A stretch of 64,000 nucleotides of DNA from assembly GCA_041663645.1 (NCBI GenBank), contig JBAYMH010000004.1:21259-85258 (forward strand), in the 5' to 3' direction. The notes under the pieces were generated by a model. It did not search any database and was not told the origin of the DNA. It saw only the letters and a list, made by a program, of their open reading frames with translations. The position numbers and the translations under genes were made by a program. This DNA comes from Minisyncoccus sp023229485. Lineage in GTDB: Bacteria; Patescibacteriota; Minisyncoccia; Minisyncoccales; Minisyncoccaceae. Below, in pieces: positions 17,956 to 28,400 of the stretch. Numbering within the stretch: position 1 is the first letter of the stretch; each line of letters begins with the position of its first letter.

Positions 17956-20505
17956 ATGGAAGAAGGTTTTTTAAAAGGTATTAAAAAGAAGGGGGGGAAC
18001 GATATTCCTCCTGATTTTGATCTTGTAAAAGCTAAAAGAGAGTTAGCATTAGCTTATCATCCAGACATTGGTGGAGATGGGGAAAAGATGCAGAAAGTTA
18101 ATAATGCGTTTGATAACGGAGATATTGAATTTTTGTATGAGGAAGTGAAGAATTTGAGAATTTCTAAGGCAATAACCGAAGATCAAGAACAAATCTTACG
18201 TGATAAGATTTGTAATATACAGGAGATATATGATTTTCCTGAAGAAGTTGAGGCGTTATCGACTAAGCTTAAAAAAGGAGAATACTTTGAAGTTGTTAAT
18301 GAAATTATTAAAAGGGCAAGAGAAAAAGGCATATTTCATACCGTAATAGTTCCCGATAGTTCTAAAAAAATTTTAGGAATAAAAATGATTCCTTATAAGG
18401 CAACAGTTGACCCTGGTGATATTTATGAAGATGAAAAAAATGTTTCGGGTAGTAATGATGAGCGTAAGGAGCGTGGTGATATTGGAAAGCGTGAAAATAG
18501 TTCGATAAATGATCGACTTCGTGATATTGAGAGAATGATGACAAAAATTAATGAAAGGAAAGAAAAAAGTTTCGATGATATGCAAACTGGAGTTGAGACT
18601 GAAAGAAAGATGCCAGCAGTAGAGGAAAAAGTTACTACAGCAAGAGGAAAACTTTTGAAATCTCAGCAAATGATGGAAGAAATAAAAAGAGTGCAGGAAA
18701 TTAGTAATCTGGATTTTCCTGTTAATGTAGTGTCTTTCGGTTCTAAGCAACAAGCTGAAAATGTTTTAAAAAAAGATGAAAAAAATATTGAGTTCATGCA
18801 TCGTAGATTAAAAGAATGGACTGCTAGCGAAGTTAAGAACGATCCAATTTCTTTTATTTCTGATGTTTTGAATAACATTAATCGTCAAATTGAATTAAAG
18901 AGAGAAATAAAACTGCCCAAAAGGGCACTGGGCGTTGTTTTTCAATTACTTCAACGTGAGTATTCTAAAAATGAAGAATATAGCGATCGTAAAAGTAATA
19001 GAGATATTTTGGACGAGGCACGAGAAAATTTATTGGGAGGAGATGTTGAAAAAATATTAAATGAATTAAAAAATGCAGAGGATTTATTTAGAATTGATAG
19101 TATTTTTAGAGCCTATATAAAAGGTAGTGGAGTCGGTGATGGTAAAAAGAGTACCGAGGGGGAAATAGGCGATACGATACTTTTGGGAGATAGCAAGAAA
19201 GGAGATGGTACCTTTGTTGACAATAAGGTTAGTGATAATAAGAAAGAATTTTATTTTGGAGGAGAGATTCCTTTGAGTGAAATAATAAGAACTGGAGCAA
19301 AAGGTAAAAATAAAAAAGCGGAAGGTTCTGGTAAAAAATTAAATATTATTGGGACTACTCCTTTAACGGAAAATGTTTTTGGAGATAATGAGCCTAATGT
19401 GGGAGTGAATAAAGTAGTTCGAGGTGGCACTATACCTGTTGGTGAGGGCAATGAAATCAAAGAAACATCTAGCTTTAGAAATTCTGAGTTATTAGAAAAA
19501 AAGAGAAATGATATTATAAGAATGCAAGATGCTTTGAAGAATATTCCGCTTTCCGATAATGGAATTAAGGCTGAGGATGTTGCTCGATATTCAGGAAGTA
19601 TTGAGGATAAAGGCGAGAAGAGTGATAATATTGAGAAGTTGGGCGTAGAGGGTGAAGGTGCCGAGAGTGGTAAATTGTTTAATGAAGGGGATGAGTTAAG
19701 GCTAGAAGCTAAACAGATTTATTTTGAAATGATTCGAGATCTAGTTGATTTGGATATTAAAATAGAGGATATAAAAAAAGAGAGGATAAGGCAGGAAAGA
19801 GTTTCAGTTCGTTTGGGAATAAGAAAAAGCAAAGAATCAGAATTAGAAAATGAGTATCGAAAAACTCAAGATGATTATAGAAACCTAAGAAAAAAGATTG
19901 TAGAAAAAAGTGGCCTTGGTGAAGATGAAATAGATGAAAAAATTATTTCAATGAGGCGGGAACTTGGGCAAATGAAGTCAAGGTTTAACAAGGAAAAGGC
20001 TGGGGAGTATATACAACATTTAAAAAAAATAGTTGAGTATCAAAAAGATTCCTTGCCTGAAAAGAAAAAAATTCTTTTTGAAAAAATAGTGACAACAATA
20101 AAGGATAAACGAGCTCAGATAATAATAAGTGCTTTATTGCTGGGGATTTCTATTGCTATTCCTGCGACAGGTGGTGCTTCATGGCTTACCCATGGGATTG
20201 TGTCGGGTTTCCTTCCTGAAGAATTGGGAATGCCTTTGAAATATCTTGGCACAGCTACTGGTGGATATTTGTTTGGAAACGATCTTAAACCGATGCTTGA
20301 AGCAAGAAAATTGAAAATTGTTGAAATTGAGAAAAGGATAGTTGAAAAAATTAACAATTTTGTATATCCTAAAGTAAATAGCATTAATGATTTTAGTGTA
20401 GATGATGATTATGTGATTAAGAATGCAACTTTTTTTAATAAGTTTCAAAAATTGGAAGCGAAGAATAATTTTATAAAAGCAAAAAAGCAAATAATAGAAT
20501 CATAA
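17956..20505 (+). CDS. J-domain-like, coiled-coil, membrane-associated protein
   Basis: 849 residues, not recognised as a whole. Residues about 22-60 carry a J-domain core with LALAYHPDIGGDGEKMQKVNNAF (complete HPD), but helix I and its usual sequence are missing. A long charged, poorly conserved middle follows, with three spaced copies of a short G-x-x-x-P-[LV]-x-E motif (near nt 19258, 19351 and 19426). Then comes a coiled coil (residues about 590-690) and two or three hydrophobic helices (about 715-770). Likely a co-chaperone or scaffold tied to the ATPase 22 nt upstream; this link is inferred from position. Confidence 0.7.
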   Translation: MEEGFLKGIKKKGGNDIPPDFDLVKAKRELALAYHPDIGGDGEKMQKVNNAFDNGDIEFLYEEVKNLRISKAITEDQEQILRDKICNIQEIYDFPEEVEALSTKLKKGEYFEVVNEIIKRAREKGIFHTVIVPDSSKKILGIKMIPYKATVDPGDIYEDEKNVSGSNDERKERGDIGKRENSSINDRLRDIERMMTKINERKEKSFDDMQTGVETERKMPAVEEKVTTARGKLLKSQQMMEEIKRVQEISNLDFPVNVVSFGSKQQAENVLKKDEKNIEFMHRRLKEWTASEVKNDPISFISDVLNNINRQIELKREIKLPKRALGVVFQLLQREYSKNEEYSDRKSNRDILDEARENLLGGDVEKILNELKNAEDLFRIDSIFRAYIKGSGVGDGKKSTEGEIGDTILLGDSKKGDGTFVDNKVSDNKKEFYFGGEIPLSEIIRTGAKGKNKKAEGSGKKLNIIGTTPLTENVFGDNEPNVGVNKVVRGGTIPVGEGNEIKETSSFRNSELLEKKRNDIIRMQDALKNIPLSDNGIKAEDVARYSGSIEDKGEKSDNIEKLGVEGEGAESGKLFNEGDELRLEAKQIYFEMIRDLVDLDIKIEDIKKERIRQERVSVRLGIRKSKESELENEYRKTQDDYRNLRKKIVEKSGLGEDEIDEKIISMRRELGQMKSRFNKEKAGEYIQHLKKIVEYQKDSLPEKKKILFEKIVTTIKDKRAQIIISALLLGISIAIPATGGASWLTHGIVSGFLPEELGMPLKYLGTATGGYLFGNDLKPMLEARKLKIVEIEKRIVEKINNFVYPKVNSINDFSVDDDYVIKNATFFNKFQKLEAKNNFIKAKKQIIES

Positions 20506-20517
20506 CGAAAAAACAAT

Positions 20518-20826
20518 ATGAACCCAAAAGAAAAAATTTCAATTCATTGTAAAGATATAATAAGTGAACTTAATCTAGAAAATCTTTCAGAGGATGAACA
20601 AGTGAAAATGATTTCTGAGATGAGTGATGTTGTTTATGAAAAGATTATCCTTAGAGTTCTCGATAAATTAAGTATTGAAGATTCTGTTGCTTTGACTAAT
20701 TTACTTAATTTAGAAAAGCATGAGGAATCTACAGCTTTTTTAAATGAAAAAATTCCAAATTTTGAAAAAATTATAGATGAGGAAGTTACAGATTTTCAAG
20801 AAGAACTAATTAAATTTTCAAAATAA
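20518..20826 (+). CDS. DUF5663-like small acidic helical protein
   Basis: 102 residues, all helical and acidic, with the pattern LSEDEQVKMISEMSDVVYEKIILRVLDKL seen in DUF5663 proteins of CPR genomes. Role unknown. Twelve nt after the J-domain-like gene and overlapping the next gene by one base (TAATG), so clearly part of the cluster. Confidence 0.7.
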   Translation: MNPKEKISIHCKDIISELNLENLSEDEQVKMISEMSDVVYEKIILRVLDKLSIEDSVALTNLLNLEKHEESTAFLNEKIPNFEKIIDEEVTDFQEELIKFSK

Positions 20827-21245
20827 TGATAAATAGTACTGATGACCAGAATATCGGTCCATTGGAAGAAGACATGGTAGTAGAAGAAGAGAAAGAAGAA
20901 ACTGCTCCTGTTTCCGAAGCAGATATTTTGGAAAGAGAAAAGACTTTAGAAGAGGAAAAAAAGTTACTTGATCCAGTGACTAAATTTGTTAATTATTTTT
21001 TTAAAAAAAAGAGTATTGAAAAAGATGAACGTGAGGAGGTCGCTCATATTGAACAATTAAGTTCCAAGAAAGAAGATGCTCCCATAAAGACCGAAAAGGA
21101 TGAAATTGACGAGCTTGTTGCTATCGCTTTATCGAAAGGGATTGAGGTAGCTGGTAATTTGGCGAAACATAAGAGTCCTTATGTTATTGACGCTTTTCAT
21201 GATAGACTAATAGAAGAGATGAAAAAAGGAAAAACCGACGAATAA
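20826..21245 (+). CDS. Acidic hypothetical protein of the ATPase cluster
   Basis: 139 residues. The N-terminal half is very Glu-rich (EEEKEET, EREKTLEEEKK) and probably disordered. The C-terminal half is a helical segment (ELVAIALSKGIEVAGNLAKHKSPYVIDAFHDRLIEEM). No domain recognised. Its start overlaps the preceding stop, and the cluster ends with the terminator at 21251. Confidence 0.7.
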   Translation: MINSTDDQNIGPLEEDMVVEEEKEETAPVSEADILEREKTLEEEKKLLDPVTKFVNYFFKKKSIEKDEREEVAHIEQLSSKKEDAPIKTEKDEIDELVAIALSKGIEVAGNLAKHKSPYVIDAFHDRLIEEMKKGKTDE

Positions 21246-21250
21246 AAAAT

Positions 21251-21275
21251 AAACCGCATAATAGCGGTTTTTGAT
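21251..21275 (+). terminator. Intrinsic terminator of ATPase cluster
   Basis: AAACCGC, loop ATAATA, GCGGTTT, then TTG and T5. Confidence 0.85.
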
Positions 21276-21353
21276 TTTTAAAGAAGGAGTGGCGAGAATT
21301 TAAAAAATGAGATAGCATTTAAGAAAGACTGATTTTAAAGAACGAATGAAGAT

Positions 21354-24300
21354 ATGAACAAAGATTTGCTTAAAAAACTTAATAAAGAGCAAAAGGAAGC
21401 TACAATTTTTGGCAATGGACCCTTGATGGTGGTTGCTGGGGCTGGAACTGGAAAAACAACAGTTTTGACCAATAGGATAGCTTATTTAATTGAGAGAAAG
21501 AATATAAAACCTCAAGAAATTTTGGCTTTAACTTTTACTGAAAAGGCAGCACAAGAAATGCAGGATAGAGTAGAAAAATTACTTCCTTTTGGTTATTATG
21601 ATTTTTGGATTTCGACATTTCATTCTTTTGCGGATAAGCTATTAAGAACACACGGACTCATTATTGGAATACCGACTGACTATAAGCTTTTAGAGCAGAC
21701 CGGAAGTTGGATAATGGTAAAGAAGAATTTTGGCAAATTCAGTTTTTTAAAAGAATATCGTCCCTTGGGTAATCCAACTAAATTTATTCATGCTTTAATT
21801 TCACATTTTAATCATTGTAAGAATGAGGGGATTTATCCTGAAAATTATCGAGAGTATGCCGAAACTTTAAAGATGGATACTGATAGTTTTTTATTGAAAA
21901 AAAGTAAGAAAAAAAAGATAGGTGAGGAAAATGAGGATGAATTAAAGTTAGCAGAGCGAGCAAGAATAGAAGAGCTAGCAATGGCTTATGAAACATATCA
22001 ACAATTATTATTGGATAATAGTTGTCTTGATTTTGGTGATTTGATAAATTATGCAATTAAATTACTTGAAAAAAAACCAGAGATACTTGAAAAAATGAGA
22101 ATGCAATTTAAATATGTGCTTGTTGATGAATTTCAGGATACAAATTGGGTTCAATATGAACTTGTGAAAAAAATTGCTTTTCCTAAAAATAATATAAATG
22201 TTTTTGCTGACGACGATCAAAGTATTTTTTCTTTCCAAGGAGCATCATTTAATAATGTTCTTCGTTTTAAGAAGGATTATCCGAATTCAAAAGATACTGT
22301 TTTGATTCAGAATTATCGTTCTCCGCAGAATATTCTTGACTTAGCATATAATTTTATCCAGTATAACAATCCTAATAGGCTTGAATATCAATTGAATGAA
22401 ATTGAGGAAATAAGAAAAAGGGCCGAGGAGAGAGGAGTTGATCTTGATAATTTTAAAAAAATTGATAAGAAGTTAATCAGTCCAAATAAAAAAAAGGGGG
22501 CATTGGAGCTTTTAAGTTTTGAATCAGCTGATGAAGAGATAACTGGTGTTGTTGGTAAGATATGGGAAATTAAAGAGATGGATGATAATGTTAGTTTTTC
22601 TGATTTTGCAATCTTAACTAGAACAAATGATTCAGCGAATAATTTTAGTCGAGCTATGGATAGGGCTGGAATACCTTATCAGTTCTATTCTTCAAAGGGG
22701 TTGTATACTCATCCTTTAATATTGGATATGATTTCGTATTTTAAGGTATTGATTGATTTTTATGATTCAGCAAGTTTTTATAGAATACTCAGAATGTTAC
22801 CTTTGGATTTACCACCCGAAGATGTAGCTAAAATAACTCAATATAGCAACAAAAAAGGACTTCCAGTTTTTGAGGCTATTCAGCAAGATGATTTACTGGA
22901 TACGATAACACAAGTAAATAGGAAAAAACTTCAAGATCTAATTTTGTTCATAAGGAAGCATTATCGATTATCTCGAGAAAAAAATGTGGCTGAAGTTTTT
23001 GTTAATATCCTTGAGGATGTTGGTTATTCGAGAGTGTTGTCGGCGGCTACCGAAGAGAATTTGCATAATTGGGAGGTTATATATCAGTTCTATGAAAAGA
23101 TAAAAAATTTCGAAAATACACATATAGACGGAAAGTTAATTTCATTTACCGAGCAAATGCAGATGGAATTAGATTCAGGAGAAGAAGGTAATTTTAAAAT
23201 TAGCCTTGATGATGCTTTTGATTCGGTTAAAATAATGACGGTTCATTCTGCAAAAGGACTAGAGTTTGATTATGTATTTTTGACAAATTTGGTGCATAGG
23301 AAATTTCCCTCTGACCAAAGAAAGGAACCAATAGAGATACCTGATAAGCTAGTTAAAGAAGTTTTACCTGAAGGAGATGCACATATCCAGGAAGAGAGAA
23401 GACTTTTTTATGTGGGATTAACTAGGGCAAAAAAGGGATTATTTCTAACATGGGCTTCTGATTATGGTGGAAAGATATTAAAAAAACCATCACGATTTTT
23501 ACTGGAAAGTAAGTTGATAAGCGAAGAAGCTTTGGAAAAGCAAAAATTAACTAGAGGCCATGGCAGTAGTTCTTATGGGAAAAATTTTGGATTCAAATTA
23601 GAATCGAATGAAACCATAAAGAATGATAATATTAAAAGATTTTTACCCGACCATTTTTCTTTTTCACAGCTTGCTTCTTTTGAAAATTGTCCCTTGCAGT
23701 ATAAGTTTATGCATATTTTGAAAATTCCAACTAAAGGAAAGTCTAATTTTAGTTTTGGCAAGAGTATCCACAATTCTTTATATAAATTTGTATATGATTC
23801 GCAAAATGGTCTTAAAAATGAGTATCCGACATTAGGTGATTTAATGCGTACTTATGAAAAGGAATGGATTAATGACTGGTATGAGGATGCTCAGGAGCAG
23901 CAAGAATTTTTTAAAAACGGAGAAAAAATATTAAAGAATTTTTATAATAATTTTATTTTAGATAAACCAAAGGTGTTCACTTTTGACGACGTTCTTGCAC
24001 TTGAAAAAACTTTTTCATTAAAAATTGTTGGCAATAATGTCATTGGGGCCATTGATAGAATTGATGATCTTGGTGATGGTGTTGAAATTATTGATTATAA
24101 AACTGGTAATCCAAAAACAAGCTTAGGAACTGATGAACGATTTCAGCTATTAATTTATCATTTAGCGGCAAAAAAAATATTTAATTTGGAAGTTAAAAAG
24201 CTAACATTTTTCTATGTTGAAAATGGATCAAAATTTTCTTTTGAACCAAAGGATGGGGATGAAGATAAGACGGAAAAAAAGATAGCTGATATAATAGATA

Positions 24301-24389
24301 AATTAAAGAGAAGTAGTTTTAAGCCAACAGCTGGTTGGCATTGTCAGTTTTGTGATTTTAAGAACATTTGTTCTCATAAAAAGAGTTAA
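21354..24389 (+). CDS. UvrD/Rep-type helicase with C-terminal PD-(D/E)XK nuclease
   Basis: 1011 residues. Superfamily 1 helicase motifs: GAGTGKTTVLTNRIAYLI (I), LTFTEKAAQEMQDRV (Ia), VDEFQDTN (II), DDDQSIFSFQGA (III), QNYRSPQNI (IV), MTVHSAKGLEFDYVF (V) and EERRLFYVGLTRAKK (VI). Residues about 765-1011 are a RecB/AddB-type nuclease with EIIDYKTGNPK (D...DxK), framed by Cys at NCPLQYKF and CQFCDFKNIC, the four Cys of an iron-sulfur lock. Probably a single-chain RecBCD/AddAB-like end-processing enzyme in recombination repair. Confidence 0.92.
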   Translation: MNKDLLKKLNKEQKEATIFGNGPLMVVAGAGTGKTTVLTNRIAYLIERKNIKPQEILALTFTEKAAQEMQDRVEKLLPFGYYDFWISTFHSFADKLLRTHGLIIGIPTDYKLLEQTGSWIMVKKNFGKFSFLKEYRPLGNPTKFIHALISHFNHCKNEGIYPENYREYAETLKMDTDSFLLKKSKKKKIGEENEDELKLAERARIEELAMAYETYQQLLLDNSCLDFGDLINYAIKLLEKKPEILEKMRMQFKYVLVDEFQDTNWVQYELVKKIAFPKNNINVFADDDQSIFSFQGASFNNVLRFKKDYPNSKDTVLIQNYRSPQNILDLAYNFIQYNNPNRLEYQLNEIEEIRKRAEERGVDLDNFKKIDKKLISPNKKKGALELLSFESADEEITGVVGKIWEIKEMDDNVSFSDFAILTRTNDSANNFSRAMDRAGIPYQFYSSKGLYTHPLILDMISYFKVLIDFYDSASFYRILRMLPLDLPPEDVAKITQYSNKKGLPVFEAIQQDDLLDTITQVNRKKLQDLILFIRKHYRLSREKNVAEVFVNILEDVGYSRVLSAATEENLHNWEVIYQFYEKIKNFENTHIDGKLISFTEQMQMELDSGEEGNFKISLDDAFDSVKIMTVHSAKGLEFDYVFLTNLVHRKFPSDQRKEPIEIPDKLVKEVLPEGDAHIQEERRLFYVGLTRAKKGLFLTWASDYGGKILKKPSRFLLESKLISEEALEKQKLTRGHGSSSYGKNFGFKLESNETIKNDNIKRFLPDHFSFSQLASFENCPLQYKFMHILKIPTKGKSNFSFGKSIHNSLYKFVYDSQNGLKNEYPTLGDLMRTYEKEWINDWYEDAQEQQEFFKNGEKILKNFYNNFILDKPKVFTFDDVLALEKTFSLKIVGNNVIGAIDRIDDLGDGVEIIDYKTGNPKTSLGTDERFQLLIYHLAAKKIFNLEVKKLTFFYVENGSKFSFEPKDGDEDKTEKKIADIIDKLKRSSFKPTAGWHCQFCDFKNICSHKKS

Positions 24390-24399
24390 TGTTAAAAAT

Positions 24400-25410
24400 A
24401 TGAAAAACAGTAAATTAGAAAAAATAGTAATTCTTGGCGATGGTGCATGGGGAACAACTTTAGCGGGAGTAGCCAGCAAGAATGGATATGATGTTGTTTT
24501 GTGGAGTAATTTTCCAGAATATTTAGAAGAGCTTAATAAAAAAAGAGAGAATAGAATATACATGCCTGGAATTAAAATTCCAAAAGAGATTGTTTTTGAA
24601 AATGACTTAGAGAAAGCTATTTCCGGACGAGATATTATAATTTTTGCTATTCCTTCAAAATTTTTTCGGGAGGTTGTGGTGAAAATAAAAAAGTCAAAAA
24701 TTTCTTTAAAAGGTAAAGTGTTTGTTAATGTTGCAAAAGGCATTGAGCAAAAAACCTTGAAGAGAATGACTGAGATATTCAAAGATGAACTTGGAAATAT
24801 AAAAGTGGCAGTGTTGTCTGGCCCAACAATCGCAATTGAAGTTGCAAAAGAATTACCAGCACTTATAGTAGCTGCTTCAAGGGATAAAAAAGTTGCTCAA
24901 CGAATTCAAGATATTTTTTCTAATGAGTATTTTCGTGTTTATACTAGTAGGGACGTTATTGGTGTTGAATTGGGCGGTCCGCTTAAGAATATTATTGCTG
25001 TTGTGGCTGGAATTTCTGATGGACTTGGCTATGGTTCTAATGCTAAAGCAGCAATTTTATCAAGGGGTATTGTGGAAATTCAGAGATTAGGACAATTAAT
25101 GGGGGCTAAGAAAAAAACTTTTGCTGGTCTTGCTGGGTTGGGAGACTTATCGACTACTTGCATAAGTCCTGACAGTAGAAATAGAACTTTTGGGGAAAGG
25201 ATAGGTAGGGGAGAAAGAATGAAAGATATTGTAAATTCTACTTCGGCAATAATTGAAGGAGCTACAACAACTGAAGCGATTTATGAGCTTAGTCAAAGAT
25301 ATAAAATAGAAATGCCGATTACGGAACAAGTGTATTTAATACTTTATAAAAATAAGCATCCTAAGCAGGCAATGATAGACTTAATGACTAGGGAGAAAAG
25401 GGCAGAATAA
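24400..25410 (+). CDS. gpsA: Glycerol-3-phosphate dehydrogenase [NAD(P)+]
   Basis: 336 residues from ATG 24400, 10 nt after the helicase stop. The N-terminal NAD(P) site GDGAWGTTLAGVASKNG (GxGxxG variant), the VAKGIE block, the LSGPTIAIEVAKELP loop and the catalytic-lysine region VELGGPLKNIIAVVAGISDGLGYGSNAKAA are present, with GLAGLGDL. Reduces DHAP to sn-glycerol-3-phosphate for phospholipids. Its presence is notable because many CPR genomes lack most lipid genes. Confidence 0.93.
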   Translation: MKNSKLEKIVILGDGAWGTTLAGVASKNGYDVVLWSNFPEYLEELNKKRENRIYMPGIKIPKEIVFENDLEKAISGRDIIIFAIPSKFFREVVVKIKKSKISLKGKVFVNVAKGIEQKTLKRMTEIFKDELGNIKVAVLSGPTIAIEVAKELPALIVAASRDKKVAQRIQDIFSNEYFRVYTSRDVIGVELGGPLKNIIAVVAGISDGLGYGSNAKAAILSRGIVEIQRLGQLMGAKKKTFAGLAGLGDLSTTCISPDSRNRTFGERIGRGERMKDIVNSTSAIIEGATTTEAIYELSQRYKIEMPITEQVYLILYKNKHPKQAMIDLMTREKRAE

Positions 25411-25467
25411 TTTTTGTTTGCATTAATATTTGAAGATGATATCATTATATAAAATAAACAATTTATT

Positions 25468-28400
25468 ATGTCTAAAATAAAGGCTTTTACTCTTGTTGAA
25501 ATAATTATCACGATTGCAATTATTGGTATTATGGCTTCGATAATATATATTAATTATATTAACGAATCTTCTTATCAATCCACGTTAACAAAAGCAAAAA
25601 CTTTTGCTGTTTCTGTTCCGTTATCTATTCCGACAAGTTTTGTATCAACGTGGAAATTTGATGGCTCAACAGCGATTAGTAGTCCAGCGACTACTGCTGA
25701 TTTATTTGATTCGTGGGGTGATGCCAGTGGAACAAGTGTTTCGGGAACAGTTGTTTTGGGTGAAGATAGTTGCATATTTGGAAAATGTATTTATTTTAAT
25801 GGAACGAGTGATGTCATCTCAACAGGTTCTTCGGAGGGTATTTTAAATAAAAAATCCAATTGGACAATTTCTGCTTGGGTAAAGCCAGATGCTAATGGTG
25901 GTAAGGATTGTTTTTATTCGGAAGGAGAAGGGTCTAATACTATTTTTAATGCCTGTATTACTGCTGATAATAATATTTCAGTTTCTATTTATAGAGGAGG
26001 TGTACTCGAGGAGATTACTACTAGTGCCTCTGTGAATAAGATTAATCGAGGAAAATGGAATTATATCGTGATTAGTTTAATGAATGGTGATTCTAGTGGA
26101 ATTTTAAAGTTTTGGTTAAATGGTGATTTAATATTTTCTACTAATAATCAATCGAAAATTGATTACACTTCTAGTGCTATTCAGGGGAATATTGGAGCAA
26201 GCGTTAATGGAGCGGATTATTTTAAGGGGGCAATAGATGATATTCAGATATATAGTGATTATGTTTCTTCTGCTGCTATCTCAAGCACCACAAGAGAATT
26301 AGTCAGTATTGCAATCACAAGTCCAGCCTCAAAAACAAGCTATGCCATTAATGATACTTTGGATATTAATGGATTGATTGTTACTGGCACTTATACTGAT
26401 TCAACAACTAATATTGAAACGATAACAACTTCAAATATTACTGGATTTAATAGTAGTAGTCCTGTTGAAAATCAAGTCTTAACTATAACTTTTAATGGAA
26501 AGACGACGACATATAATATAAGCGTTGTTCCAACTATTCCTACTAACTTGGCTTGTTATGGTTCTTCTGCCACAACCGTCAGTTGCTCATGGACAGCTGT
26601 CAGTGGTTCTGGAATTACCTATAGATTAAGAGTTGACTCTAGTGATTCTAATATTATTAGCTCTTCTACTATTCCGGCTTATAGTTCAGGCCTTACCTGT
26701 AATACTAATCATAATTATGAAATCAAAGCCTGTAGTGGTAGTGCCTGTTCTAATTATTCGGCTACTGTTTCTGCTAGTACTCTCGTTTGTCCTCCTGTAG
26801 CTCCCGCGAGCCTAACTTGTAGCACGAATTCGAAAACTGCTATTACTTGTAGCTGGCCAACCTCGACAGGTGCAACCGCCTACGATCTTGAAAGGAATGG
26901 GTCGTCTGCAGAATTATTGACTAATACAAGAGCAGATACGGACTTGACTTGTGGTACTTCATATACTTATCGTGTTCGGGCTAAGAATGCTGGCGGTAAT
27001 TCTGGCTGGGTGGCAACTAGCCCAGCAACAACCACAACAGCTATTTGTGCCCCCATAGCTCCTACTAGTTTGACCTGTACTCCTGCTTCTGGCACATCAA
27101 TGAACTGTTCATGGACAGCCTCGGAAGGTGCTACTAGTTATGTCCTTAAAAGAGGACTTTCGACTGTTTATAATAATTCCGGAACGTCATTTACTGATTC
27201 GTCATTAATTTGTGGTACTTCTTATAATTATCAAGTACAAGCTTGCGATGGAACAGATTGTTCTGGATCAACAACGACTTCAGCGACTACGGTTGTTTGC
27301 CCTCCTGCTATTCCAGCTACTTTGACTTGTACGGGTGCCTCCGCTTCATTAATTAATTGTTCTTGGTCTAGTGTTTCTGGCACTACTTTATACCAGCTTC
27401 AAAGAGACGGGACGACTATCCAAAATTCTTCGGCCACCTCAAAGGCAGATTCCGGAATTTTATGTGATACTTATGCATATCAGGTAAATGCATGTAATGC
27501 TGGTGGATGCTCTGGATGGAAAACTGCGACTGGGTCTACTATTCAGTGTTATGCAGTAAAAAATTTGAATATTTCTACTGGTATACAAATAGCATCTTCT
27601 AGTGATTTTTCTAGGATTTATTATCATGGAGGGACTGGGAGTAATACTATTTATGGTTCATCTGATTTTGGGACTACTTGGTCAACAGCTTCTCAGCCGC
27701 AAGGAAGTGCTACGAGTTATTATTTTGAGGGATTGGCTGCGTCTGGTAATGGCTCTAGACTTTTAGCTGGAAGCAGTTCGGGAATTGACCTTGATCTTGG
27801 AAGATTGTTTGTGTCATCAGATTACGGTGCTACATGGACCGAGACACAACCGTCTGGAAACGTAACAGTAGTATGGAGTAGACTTGCTATTTCTAATGAT
27901 GGTTCTAAAATGTATGCGGCAGGATATAATGGGCCGGGTTATAGTGGTTGGCATATATATTTATCTACTAATTACGGTACTACTTGGACAGAGCTTACGG
28001 GCATACAACGATGGCTTTCGTTTGATATTTCGACAAATGGAGCTTATGTTTATGCTTCAAATGCTACTGAAAATAAGTTATATAAGTCATCAGATTACGG
28101 CACTACTTGGGCAGAAATTGGCAGTTATGCTAATGATTTAAGTGTTTCTGGAGATGGGGCTCGTATTATTTATAGCAATACGAAATGGTCAGGTAGTACA
28201 ATTGTTTCAGGTGGCAATTTGTACCTATCTTCAAATTATGGAGCAACGATTACCGAAATTTTTCCTGCTGGTTCTGGAATAAAAGGTTGGCGTACACAAG
28301 GGATGTCTTCAAATGGAGCTCGTATGATTGCTGGAATAAGATCTGGTAGAATATACATGTCTCTTGATTATGGCTCTACTTGGAGTGAAATAAGGCCACT

